DNA from: Ciborinia camelliae
Lineage: Eukaryota > Ascomycota > Leotiomycetes > Helotiales > Sclerotiniaceae
Direction: 5' to 3'
Assembly: GCA_025890175.1 (NCBI GenBank)
Contig: JANPYM010000009.1
Coordinates: 1,171,396-1,235,395, forward strand
DNA: 64,000 nt
The position numbers were made by a program, and so were the translations under genes. The notes beneath the pieces were generated by a model. The model searched no databases. It was not told the DNA's origin and saw only the letters and a program-made list of their open reading frames with translations. Shown in pieces: positions 35,201 to 45,977 of the stretch; the first letter of the stretch is position 1, and every line of letters begins with the position of its first letter.

Positions 35201-36105
35201 TATGGAATTCCCGTATCTCAAAGATAATAACTCATTTGCGACTCTTTTTCTCAAAAGTCCTCATAAATTATGTCGAATTTGAGAAGGGCGATATCTGAAA
35301 TGGCAGGTCAGGACTCACAGTAGGCGGACTCTCCGAAAATACATACGTAAGAGTTTGAACTTCAAGCCAAGTTGACTGTTGTGACTATCTTGTTGTTCCT
35401 GGGCGCTCCCACATATCATTATATTGAATTTTGCATTGTTAAACTTGGGCTTAACGGATGCCTAAATAACGCCATCTGCTAAATGGAAAAGTTGCAGGTG
35501 GCAGGTAGTATTCAAGGCATCAGCATATGTTTGGCGACTTGTACAGCTTGTACAGCTTGTACGACCTGCCCTACCCAGCCTACCCAGCCTACCGATCTTT
35601 GTGCTCTGTACCTATAGACTGTGGTGTATTAGAAACAGCCCTTGTCATTGAACAGTGAACACCAATTAAATTCCGCATCAGGATTCAGGATTCAGTACTC
35701 CCGAGTCGTCCCTACAATACATCACATAGTCGTTAGCGGATTTCTGCAAGAACCTTCGGATCCATGCTTGGTGATAACGAAGAACCTTGGAAGCTTTCCA
35801 AATCCAAAAGCTTCCTTAAATAATTCACCACTAATTCATATCGGGTTTGAAGTCGAAAGATAGTTTATTAGTCGGGTATGTACGGCGCCCCCGTCCTCAA
35901 ACCCCCGGTGAATTATTTGACCCTGGCCAATGTACATGTTTAGTTATCCAATCACATCTACTGGGCCGAGGAGCTGGAAATTGAAACAGCTTGCAGCTGC
36001 AGATGGCTTGGAATGGGCGTTTTGGTACGGCATGGTAGGTCGAACCGTATTAATCCACTAGTCGCGCTTCATACGTGCCATCCATTCACTTTCAATGCAG
36101 GTGAT

Positions 36106-36170
36106 TGTATAAATTCCGTCGAGCTTCTCTCCCTTTAAGAATCCTTCTTCTCTTTCCTCTTCCTTCCCCG
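36106..36170 (+). promoter_or_regulatory. Probable core promoter of the amino-acid permease
   Basis: TGTATAAAT at 36106-36114 resembles a TATA element. A CT-rich tract (CTTCTTCTCTTTCCTCTTCC-like) follows, before the ATG at 36201. This arrangement is typical of highly expressed fungal genes. The site is inferred from sequence only. Confidence 0.4.
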
Positions 36171-36200
36171 TCAACATCAATCCATTTCCCAACCACAAAA

Positions 36201-38166
36201 ATGGAGAAGGAACACTACAACGTCGACGAGTCGCCTGACTATAACGGAAACCATTCCCACGCTCAATATGTTGATCCTGCTACCGGCCACGCAACAAAGA
36301 TCGGTCGCGTACAAGAAGCTGGTGAACTGTATGGAGACATCGAAACTGCCGAGGAATATGGCTATGTTACTCGAGGGTAAGGCCGATCGATCTATGAACC
36401 AAATAACTCTTGGTAAACGAAAGCTAACTGCAACTCTGCTTAAAGATTGAAATCGAGACATATTCAATTTATTGCGCTCGGAGGTACCATTGGTACTGGT
36501 CTCTTCTTGGGTATTGGAGGCGCCCTTACACAAGCCGGCCCTCTCTCTATTCTCTTGGGTTACAGTTTTACCGGTGTTGCTATCTTCGCCATGATGCAGT
36601 GCTTGGGTGAGATGGCTACATGGTTGCCTTTGCCTGGAGCTATCCCACAATTCTGTGCTCGTTATGCCGACGATGCGCTCGGATTTGCTGTCGGATGGAA
36701 CGTAAGTGGATTCTCTCTCACCAGCTCGAGACAAACCCCCACTTTAAGTTTTGCGCCAGTCGCACGCTTTATCACCACTCATGGTGTAATATTTAGAGCT
36801 CATACTGATATTGGTGATGGAATAGAACTGGTATTCTTCTGCAATCACCCTATGTGCCGAAATCTCAGCCGCTTCCGTCGTTATTCAATACTGGCCCGGA
36901 GCAGTGCATATCAATATCGCCGTCTGGATCTCCATAATTATCGTTCTCGTCCTCTGTCTTAACATCTTCGCGGTTCAAATATATGGAGAGGCCGAGTTCC
37001 TGTTCGCTAGTATCAAAATCATTACAATCGTGGGACTTTTGATTATGGCTTTCATTGTGGACCTCGGAGGAAACCCTAAGCACGACCGTTTGGGATTCCG
37101 TTACTGGAAGCATGGACAGGCAATGAAGGAGTATGACTCTACAGGAAACACAGGTCGATTTCTTGGTCTCTTCTCAACTCTTGTCAATGCTGCTTTCTCG
37201 TACGGTGGTGTTGAATTGGTTGCTGTAGCCGCTGGTGAAGCCGAGAATCCACGTAAGAACATCCCCAAGGCAGTCCGCAGAGTCTTTTGGCGTATCCTGT
37301 TCTTTTATGTCCTCGGATCTTTGGCTATCGGTGTCCTCGTTTCCTCCAGCGATGACCATTTGCTCAAGGCTCAAGATGAAGGGGCTCCCGGTGCTGCTCG
37401 ATCCCCATGGGTTATTGGCATCCAAAATGCCGGTATTCCAATCTTGCCATCACTCATTAATGCAGTCATTTTGACCTCCGCATCTTCTTCCGCTAATGCA
37501 TTCTTGTATACTGGATCTCGTTACTTGTTCGCCCTTGCTCAGAACAAACAAGCCCCAAGATTCCTTCTCAGATGCAGCAAGGCAGGTGTCCCATACTGGG
37601 CTGTCCTTGTCACAGCATCCATCTCCGGTCTCACATATTTGTCTGTTAAAACCAGCGGTGGTGCCTCAACCGCTTTTGGATGGTTCCAAAACTTGACCAC
37701 CATTGCATCCCTTTTCACATGGTGCTCCATTTGCGTTGCCTACATTCAATTTCATAAGGCTTTGGCAGCTCAAGGTGTTGATAGAAACACTCTCGTCTTC
37801 AAGAGCAAATTCCAACCATATACTGCTTACATGTCATTGGCTTTCTTCACCATCATCATTCTCTTCAATGGATTTGATGTCTTCGTCGGCAAGAACCACT
37901 CCCACTGGAGTGTTACCAGTAAGTATTTGCTCTAAACCTGTTTAAAAATCAATCTAACGTCCATAGATTTCCTCACCGCATACATTGGCATCCCAATTTT
38001 CTTCTTGCTTTTCGGTTTCTGGAAGATCTTCAAGCGCACGAAGTGGATCTCCCCAGCCGATGCTGATATCTACACTGGTAAGGCCGCACTTGATGCTGAG
38101 GATGGACAATGGCCAGAATTGAAGCCAAGAAACATGATTGAGAAAATCTGGTTCTGGATTGCATAG
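36201..38166 (+). CDS. Amino-acid permease (fungal YAT/GAP1-type)
   Basis: Four exons: 36201-36376, 36446-36701, 36826-37918 and 37967-38166 (1725 nt, 574 aa). It is a plasma-membrane proton symporter for amino acids. The hydrophilic N-terminus (MEKEHYNVDESPDYNG) leads to LKSRHIQFIALGGTIGTGLF, the family signature at TM1, then SILLGYSFTG and LGEMATWLPLPGAIP. Exon 3 begins NWYSSAITLCAEISAASVV and carries VAAGEAENPRKNIPKAVRR, a classic permease loop. The C-terminus has KIFKRTKWISPADADIYTGK and ends NMIEKIWFWIA. The length matches the usual 550-600 aa with 12 helices. All three introns have GTAAG donors and good frame. Substrate specificity cannot be told from sequence alone. Confidence 0.93.
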
Positions 38167-39229
38167 ATGGAGGCGTATGGATGGATTACTTTTACCCTTC
38201 GTGTATTTTTGTTTGCTGGATCGAATAATCTTGGGCTCGAGACGCATCCGTTGCGTTTTAACTGCATACCTTAAATGATATCCCGGTAATTAAAGACTTT
38301 TAGATTGAGTTCCGCTTTGTTGTTGGTTTGTGATTGTGAATGATCTATGTATGATTGATAAGAATTGATGAGAATTGATGCCAGGAATGTTCTATGCCCT
38401 GACCTAAGTTGAGGGTTCTTATAATTTTTTGCCTGTCATCTTAACTCATCATCTCTCACACAATTGACTTGTTGCTTGCTTCATGTAGCATCCCACTATC
38501 GAGCGAGCCATTGAGGGAAGTTATCGAAGTCTCTGAATCATAAAGCAAGAAAGAAAGGAAGAAAGAACATTGAAAGATCCAGAATTCCAAAATTTTAATT
38601 CCATCTTAGTCATGCAGATCAAAGTTTTGTGGGGCTCGGCAAGCACCTTGATGGCCTCTCCAATTTTCCTTTGTTAGTATCAGAAATTACTTAATACTCG
38701 AGTAGTTTTTCGTACCTACCATTCAGTAGTAATCTTACATATGGGATTGTGAAATATGACGATGGCTGTACTAGGTATATGGAGGATACCAGAGGTTTCT
38801 TATTCTATAGTGTAAATAGAGGTTCCGAATAATGAAATAAGGTTTAGGGGAAAATTGATGTGAAGTGTGGAATTCTTTTATCCATCTGAAGTTGTGTACT
38901 CCGTACCTATCCGGGTAACCTCCTAACATATAGGGGGTTCGGTTGGATATATCGATTAATTCGGTATTTATGTTTTGGATCTACAGAAGTGCGAGATGAC
39001 TAGGTAGGTAGGCAGAGCAATGAAGATGGGTGAATGGCGCTATTCAGGTCCGTTTAAAGACATACGTCAATGTGAGAGTATGCACCATGGATGAGAATTG
39101 AACTTTGACAAAAATTAGATGTATTAGTTTCATGTTAATTTGATATCATACATGAGTCCACCCGAGCATCTATCACGCTTTGCTATGGCGTTGATATTTA
39201 TATGCATGCTATTTATACCCCCAAAAGTA
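38167..39229. other. Convergent intergenic region
   Basis: 3' ends of the permease and of the membrane-protein gene face each other. AT-rich; no gene seen. A TAGGTAGGTAGG patch lies near 39001. Confidence 0.5.
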
Positions 39230-40705
39230 TCACTCAAAATGAGGAATATTCGCCAAAGCCGTAGCTATATACGCCGAAGGAGGCAGATAACATAATGATC
39301 TAAAAATTTCCACCAGTAAGAAAAGTCTGGCTAGAGCATACAAGAAGAATAAAGGAGCGGCACCCCATGCGAGTTCTCTAGGCGTTGCGATTCTTTTAAA
39401 ATCCCTGAAACAGACCATTCCACAATATGGGATCAGGGTGTAGATTAAAACGAAAACTGTGCACCAAACACTCGTGGACCACCAAATTATCTGCTCAATG
39501 CGAGTTGGAAATACAAAATTCCAAGCTGCAACGTGTATGCATCCAAAAACTATACTGCCGAACTCAAATCCTATGAGCCATGCATCGTCATGAGTATAGA
39601 TCGCATCGTTGGGAATCGGATCGCCAGAAGTGATTTTTTGAGATCTTGCATTGAGCATAATGGTTGACATCGATGAGCGGTCTAAGTCTTTTTTCATGAA
39701 TTCGAGCATCTCGGTAGGAATTGCGCCTTCGTAGTGCAGAATTGTGAAAGGCGCTTGCACACCTTTGGGCTTGCTCCAATTGAGCATGTAGATCAGAATG
39801 GCACAAGTCGAAAACGCTACCACTGCTATCTCAAGTTGTGATATAACCAATCCCTCCACTGCACGAACAATGATTTGCGTGAAGATCCACATGAATTGAA
39901 CAATCGCAATAACCCTCACAAACATATCGCTTTTACTTTTGTCGTTGATCTCGTCTAGTGTTATATTTGGAAGTCTTATATGATCGCATCTCCGAAGTGA
40001 CAGGACTTGCTTGGCGGTCAAGTGGTATGGATTGGGGTAAGTGGATATGTTATCGATCACAAGACAAGGGTTCGAGACGTTAACGTGTGTCGATGCATCA
40101 TTCGTGTCCGAAGACACGCATACAATAGATGATTCCATCAATGGAGCTAAAACTTCTGCTGAAGATGGTTGTGGTGGTTGGCCGGCGATTATATCAAGGG
40201 CAACAGTTGGCTTAGCCTCGATATCTTGATCGTCGTTTGATGGCGGATTGCTTCGAATTACAAAACCACCCATATTTGCGAATAAAGCATGAGTTAATGT
40301 CCACTCGACATCATCATCAGCAGCCCAAGGCTTAAACTTCTCAAGCTGTTTCCGTGCAATGTCAAGGTCACTCCAAGCCTTGGCAAGCATTATCTCTGGG
40401 GCAATGATAGTCGCCAGCATCCATTTGAGACTCGTTTTGAAGCCTTTGATCTTCCACTTCAAATAGTCTTTCCAACCAAAGCCTCGCCCTTTTCGTTGTT
40501 CGGGTATATTGAGATTCTGGATTGCCCAAGTGCAAGCGATGATAGTGAAAAGGCAAGCCCATAGGATATTGAGACTACCTCTACTGTTAGGTGGTGAGAC
40601 ATAGCTCGTCTTTGTAGCTGGAATTGCACACGTTGTCTCGAAGCTTGTATATGCATTCGAAACAAGTATGTAGCTGAAGAGATGAATTACACTGAGGGTT
40701 CTCAT
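39230..40705 (-). CDS. Multi-pass membrane protein of unknown function with signal peptide
   Basis: Single exon of 491 aa from the ATG at 40705. The frame extends 35 codons further upstream only to a GTG. The start MRTLSVIHLFSYILVSNAYT looks like a signal peptide, followed by a short Cys-containing lumenal part (FETTCAIP). Membrane segments are apparent at ILWACLFTIIACTWAIQNL (about residue 50), FMWIFTQIIVRAVEGLVIS and IAVVAFSTCAILIYML (about 280-320), and several near the C-terminus (FGCIHVAAWNFVF, TVFVLIYTLIPYCG, LFFLYALARLFLLVEI). Between them is a soluble region with KPWAADDDVEWTLTHALFANMGGF, which looks conserved. Fungi carry a large uncharacterised family of this layout. No enzymatic motif is recognised. 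Confidence 0.75.
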   Translation of the reverse strand: MRTLSVIHLFSYILVSNAYTSFETTCAIPATKTSYVSPPNSRGSLNILWACLFTIIACTWAIQNLNIPEQRKGRGFGWKDYLKWKIKGFKTSLKWMLATIIAPEIMLAKAWSDLDIARKQLEKFKPWAADDDVEWTLTHALFANMGGFVIRSNPPSNDDQDIEAKPTVALDIIAGQPPQPSSAEVLAPLMESSIVCVSSDTNDASTHVNVSNPCLVIDNISTYPNPYHLTAKQVLSLRRCDHIRLPNITLDEINDKSKSDMFVRVIAIVQFMWIFTQIIVRAVEGLVISQLEIAVVAFSTCAILIYMLNWSKPKGVQAPFTILHYEGAIPTEMLEFMKKDLDRSSMSTIMLNARSQKITSGDPIPNDAIYTHDDAWLIGFEFGSIVFGCIHVAAWNFVFPTRIEQIIWWSTSVWCTVFVLIYTLIPYCGMVCFRDFKRIATPRELAWGAAPLFFLYALARLFLLVEIFRSLCYLPPSAYIATALANIPHFE

Positions 40706-41565
40706 TGTGTCGCTTTTGAATTTGGTATATAGAATCAAAAAAGAGACCAAATCAGAGAGAGAAATGTAAACAACATTGGCAACGCAAATTGGAGAGGGAT
40801 GTAAAGTCACTCACTACCTTCTGGGGGTAAGAACGATCAGGCAGAGGAAAGGTTCCCGATAGTACTTCATGCATGATGCATCGCCACTTCCTGTTCAACA
40901 ATTTAGCATGGATATCTAGTAATTAAAGTACTAACTAGCCAGATCGTGACTTCTCATAAAATTTCAAATCATACCATACCAGAGTGCCGTCTTCATTTTT
41001 TGAAATGTAAATATAAACTGTCAAGTTCTGTAGCCATACCGTGTATCATCGGATAGATCGTGGAACATCCCTAACTTTTCCTGGTATGCAGAAACTCATG
41101 AATATGAATACAGCATATTAATGCAGTTTGGCTACTAGATAAATTTATTATTGTGTTGACAAACTGTACTGGTACTAGCCTTGAGCTTGTCGATAAATAG
41201 CTCCACCAATGAAGCGGCACGTACCGAAGCTCCACACTACTTACTGGGCGCTAGTGACAATGACGTCTGTCAGAAGAAGGGCCCAAGCTTCTCTTTCATC
41301 CAATGAAATGATCTCAATTACCATGCATTCAGTTTAATCAATCCAATCAATCAATCCAATCAATCAATCCAATCAAATCAATCCAATCAAATCAAACAAT
41401 CAGCGATCTCATCTCATCTCATCATACCATACCATACCAGACCACATTTTCCCCGCTATACAATTGATACATACCCCGCCTTCTTACTTCTTAGACCCCC
41501 CCTCTCTCTTGAGCTCTATCACTCACCTCACCTCACCTCACGCATCTCCCTTTTCTTAACCTTTC
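40706..41565. promoter_or_regulatory. Divergent intergenic region with CAATCAATC repeats
   Basis: Shared upstream space of the membrane-protein gene (minus) and the Rieske-AIF gene (plus). A (CAAT/CCAAT)n-type repeat lies at about 41334-41402, CTCAT and CATAC repeats at about 41408-41440, and a CT/CACCT-rich leader at 41495-41550. The repeat contains several CCAAT pentamers, the known target of the HAP complex, but in a simple repeat this may be incidental. Confidence 0.4.
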
Positions 41566-43479
41566 ATGTACTCTTTCAAATCCCTTCTAACGAGAAATCT
41601 ACGTTATCTCAGTCGACAAGCTTCAGCTCCCCGCGTTCTAAATAAAGAGATTATTAAGCAATTCACAACCACACGAATCACAATGGCACAAGAGTATAGG
41701 CTCAAGGATCTTAGTACCTTGAATTTGAAGCCGGGAGAGAAGAAAGAAGTCGAAGTAGAAGGTGTTGAAGGAGGAAAAGTATTATTGTGTAACGTTGGTG
41801 GAAAGATTACGGCTTTAGGCCATAAGTGCACACATTATGGAGCTCCATTGGTAAAGGGTGTTTTGACTGAGGACGGCCGTATAACTTGCCCATGGCACGG
41901 AGGTACGTGTTTATACTCGTTGACTTACAAAAGACAATATGCTAACTTCTCACTTGCAGCTTGCTTCAACACCACTAATGGAGATATCGAAAACGCCCCT
42001 GCTCTTGATGCCCTCCCTTCATTTGAGTTGTCTGAGAAGAATGGTTCGGTATTTGTAACAGGAGAACAAGAGTCCATCAAGGGTAGCCGCAGAAAACCCA
42101 ATATTAAGATTACCGGAGGAGTCGGACCAGAAAAGGTAGTAATCGTCGGTGGTGGAAGTGGTGCCCTCAGTACACTCGAAGCACTCCGTGAAGCTGGCTT
42201 CAAGGGCTCAATCACCATGATCGGCAACGAAGGTTACTTACCAATCGATAGAACAAAATTGTCGAAGGCTCTCATTGATGATCCATCAAAAATTGCTCTG
42301 AGGGATGATGCTTGGTTCAAGGATGGGTCAATTGCCAATGTCAATGATACCGTCACCAGTATTGATTTTTTGGGAAAGAAAGTATTAACAAAAAACGGTA
42401 GCTCGTAGGTATACCCCTGTGTTTGATTCAATGATTCATATCCAATTGTAAATGTTCCGATATCCATCCGAGATAATCGAACGAGTACTGCGAATGCTCC
42501 ATTTCTCAGACGATACTAACACATTGAGAATAGTTTTTCATACACGAAGTTGGTATTGGCTTCTGGCGGGACTCCAAAAAGTCTACCATTGCCTGGCTTC
42601 AAGGAATTGGGTAATATCTTCCTCCTCCGCAATGTTCACCATGTAAAAGATATCGTGGCTGCCATTGGACAGAAGAATAAGAAGATTGTCATCATCGGAA
42701 GCTCATTTATTGGAATGGAAGTTGCAAATGCTACAGCCAAGGATAATGACGTTACAGTAGTTGGCATGGAATCCGCACCACTTGAGAGAATCATGGGTGC
42801 TAAAGTAGGCAAGATATTCCAAAAGATTTTAGAAGGAAATGGAGTCAAATTCTACATGGAGGCTGGTGTAGAAAAAGCTGTACCAGCAAAATCAGATTCC
42901 TCCAAGGTCGGCGGTGTACACTTGAAGGACGGTACAACTCTTGAAGCAGATTTGGTCATCCTAGGAACTGGCGTTAGTCCTTCAACCGAATACCTGAAAG
43001 ACAACGAATCTGTCCAACTCCAGAAAGATGGCTCATTAAAGACAGATGAGAAATTCCTCGTCTCTGGTCTAAAGGATGTCTATGCCATTGGAGATATCGC
43101 AACCTACCCATACCACGGACCTGGTGGTGAAGGAAGCTTGACTAGGATTGAGCACTGGAATGTAGCACAAAATTCGGGACGAAGCGTTGCCACACATATC
43201 TGCGACTTCGCCGCAAAGCCAAAACCATTCATCCCAATTTTCTGGTCTGCTCTCGGCTCCCAACTAAGATATTGTGGCAATACACCAAATGGCTGGGATG
43301 ATCTCGTGTTACAGGGAGAGCCAGATAAGGCAAAGTTTGTGGCTTACTATTGTAAGGGAGAGACGGTTGTTGCTGTCGGTACTATGCAGTTTGACCCAAT
43401 TATGATCCAGGCATCGGAGCTGATGAGAATTGGAAAGATGCCAAGCAAGAGTGAATTGAAGAAAGGGCTTAGAATTTAG
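41566..43479 (+). CDS. Rieske [2Fe-2S] domain plus AIF-like FAD/NAD(P)H oxidoreductase (AIFM3-type)
   Basis: Three exons: 41566-41902, 41960-42404 and 42534-43479 (1728 nt, 575 aa). An N-terminal Rieske domain carries C-x-H (HKCTHYGAPL) and, across intron 1, C-x2-H (CPWHGACFNT), the iron-sulfur ligands. It is followed by a pyridine nucleotide-disulfide oxidoreductase domain: VVIVGGGSGALSTLEALREA for FAD, VIIGSSFIGMEVANAT for NAD(P)H, and DVYAIGDIATYP near the FAD ribityl site. This order is that of AIFM3/AIF-like reductases, which pass electrons between NAD(P)H, FAD and the cluster. The first 40 residues are basic and lack acid until residue 28 (MYSFKSLLTRNLRYLSRQAS), like a mitochondrial presequence. 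A second ATG (41683, MAQEYRLKDL) lies right before the Rieske fold. Intron 2 (TC|GTAGGT...ATAG) removes the in-frame stop. Confidence 0.92.
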
Positions 43480-43684
43480 GCAATTAGTATCCCACTAAGG
43501 TTAACATAAGGACGGTTATGGGAAAGCGAATAATGGATGGGTGAGAGGCTGAGGAGTATCGGAACATACAAACGTATCAATGAGGGATGTTGATTATGCA
43601 ATGCGCTATGATAATGAAACACCAGAACTTTAAGTCGTTTTCAAGATTATTTCTAAATATCTATCCAAATGATGGATCTATGAA

Positions 43685-45087
43685 TTATAATGACTTTCTA
43701 GGCGTGACTGGTACATGAACCATCCATTGAAGAATCTCATAGATGATCTCTCCAACAGCAATACCGGTAGTCTCGGCCGTATTATCGTAAACTGGAGTAA
43801 ATTCCACGACATCTGATCCCACGATCTTCAAACCTGCGCTAGATAGCCCGCCGATGATTTGTAACAGCTGTGAATAGAATGTTAGTGATAAAAAACTAAG
43901 TGTGGGATTCGACAACGTACTTCTCTTGTTGTCCATCCACCAGGTTCAATAGTTCCAGTTGCAGGGGCATAGGCTGGATCTAACACATCAATATCCACAC
44001 TCAAATATACATACTCGTCACCGACGGTATCGACAATCCTGCGAATCACCTCTTCGATACCAAGCTTATCAAGCTCCTTTGCCCGAATATATTTGAAACC
44101 ACATCTAAGATCATTGTCTAGATCTAAATGCCTATCCATAAGCGGGCATCTTGTTCCTAGATGCATATTGCTGTGGTTCGATAAGAGACCTTCTTCATGT
44201 GCAATGTGCAACATTGATCCATGGTTTACATCGGTATATTTTGACAACCCTCCCCCGAGAGAGGCAGGGTCCCATGTATCGAGATGAGAGTCAAAGTGTA
44301 AAACGGCGACACGTCCCCATGTTGAGTGGAGAGCTCGAAGGATAGGTAATGCTGGATTTACATCAACATTCAAGAGTTATTGAGAGATTTGCGATCAGAT
44401 AGACCTACTAATGGTATGATCACCACCTATGCTGATGGCCCTGATAGCTTTGCCATCGGTATCATTCTTTGGACTTCGCGAATTGATTGATTTCATGCCA
44501 TTCTCGAGTTGTTTCAAGGCGAGATGCTTATCAAACGGTGTATTTGAGATATCTCCACAATCAACAACAGTGGCCCAGTCGCGGAAAGGATTCACGCCAT
44601 TATCGATACTGCTGATAGTCAGCATTGAAGTCTTGATAGCCTATTCCAATGACCAAACTTGCCTCCACCCGAAATTCGGCGACATCCTCCGAGCCCCTTG
44701 CCGTACAGCATTGGGACCAAATCTTGCCCCAGGCCTAAATGTGACCCCTAGATCAAATGGATGGCCTACAATAGCCACATCGAATGTTCCATCGTTCTGG
44801 GGATCAAAACAGTCAACGGCAGGTAGATGGGCAAATGTCCCACCTGAGTTGGATATTATATCATCAAGATCTTCTGCAAAAGTTCGCCATTCGTATGTAG
44901 GCTTTAATCTAATTGGCTCTTCTAGTGCTAATATTTTATTTTCGTAGGGGGCAAAAATAGAAGAAGCAATGAAGTTTGGGTGTTGGTTGTTGGTAGGGTT
45001 CAGTGGTCTCTGATCCGGTCTCGAAGCAGAAGATGCGGTGATTACGGCGGGTAGAAATACCAAAAATGTGACGAGAGAGGAAATCAT
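43685..45087 (-). CDS. Secreted agmatinase/arginase-family ureohydrolase
   Basis: Four exons on the minus strand: 45087-about 44669, 44611-44409, 44351-43921 and 43867-43685 (about 411 aa). The start MISSLVTFLVFLPAVITASS is a signal peptide, so the enzyme is probably exported. The Mn-binding motifs of the ureohydrolase fold are all present: SIGGDHTITLPILRALHS, VLHFDSHLDTW and SVDIDVLDPAYAPATGTIEP. VVDCGDISNTPFD and FRPGARFGPNAVRQGARRMS also fit agmatinase. Such enzymes split agmatine (or a related guanidino compound) to putrescine and urea. An in-frame TAG at 44638-44640 must lie in intron 1, whose acceptor is ATCAG at 44612. The donor is uncertain: 57 nt (GTGGAGG) or 42 nt (GTCATT) both keep frame. 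Introns 2 (57 nt) and 3 (53 nt) are clear. Confidence 0.88.
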
Positions 45088-45977
45088 GATGATACTTTGG
45101 ATTTTGTCTAAAAGAGCAAAGGAAACTCTTCATTTTGAAGTACTTATACGTATTCCGTACCTACATTAAGTACCTACTAGGTTATCGATATTGATCTGAT
45201 AAATGCCATAAGCCAATCATTGGAGGTTACGCATTGGTACAAGCTTGAACAATCTAGTCTACTTTTGGTAACTCCATGCGAGCGCCCGCCATTTTGCCAT
45301 TTTATTGACGGTCTAATCTTTATATAAAAAGGTATATCCTCTTTTTGCAATTTGCCATAAGAATAATCAATGTTGTAGTATCTAGGCCACGACCTCTGAT
45401 TATCCACACACCGGGATTGCTTTGGGTCTACGAATACTCGGTGAGGCAATGAGGCCTTCCGGGCTTACAAAGATTAGTCATATGCAGCCAAGAAATCCTG
45501 GCCTTTGCTCAACCTTAGAAGCCTGCCAACAGCAGCCACCCTTCGTAGATTGGATATCTCATCACAATTATTGTATGGCAACAGATGCACCTTGCAAATG
45601 CATTTCGAGATGATTGGTGTTATTGGCCTGGGCATCTATTTGATCCAGTGATTCACATGCGAGAAGACCAGACCAAAGGAATTTTCAGCCGCTGAACACG
45701 GGAGGTAAGCGCCAACAGCTGTGGGACAGACAGTTCTGAGTCTAGGTGGGGGGTGCTGAGGTTTTACAAGATGATATAAGGAAGTTCTGCCTTCAGATGG
45801 GTTTGATTCACCATCTCTCTTCATCTCTTTTGTCTGCCGTTCTTTTGTAAATCGGTCCAATTTCGCTATTCACTGTAAATTTCATCGAACGAGCGCCTGT
45901 GTATTGAACGAGCCCATTGATTGCCAAGAATTTAGTGTGTGTTTGGTAAGTATCTAAGTGGTGCTGAGAGTTAAAAT
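45088..45977. other. Divergent intergenic region
   Basis: Upstream of agmatinase (minus) and calpain (plus). No gene recognised; short frames on both strands lack signature. Confidence 0.5.

Larger units (their letters stand above)
31571..36200. other. 4.6 kb without a supported gene; microsatellite-rich
   Basis: No credible coding frame on either strand. It holds a GC-rich stretch (about 31881-31920), CTAC/TACCTAGG repeats (32158-32228 and 32360-32396), (CAAT)n (32402-32426), a C10A9 tract (about 32860-32879), TATATC repeats (about 33180-33206), GTACT repeats (about 33650-33676), TAGG-type repeats (about 34509-34540) and TTTA repeats (about 34761-34783). Such long gene-free regions in fungi often serve as extended promoters or hold long non-coding RNAs, but I see no direct evidence for either. 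Confidence 0.5.

Noticed and set aside
40706..40810. 35-codon upstream extension of the membrane-protein frame
   Set aside because: It begins with GTG; the ATG at 40705 starts a good signal peptide.
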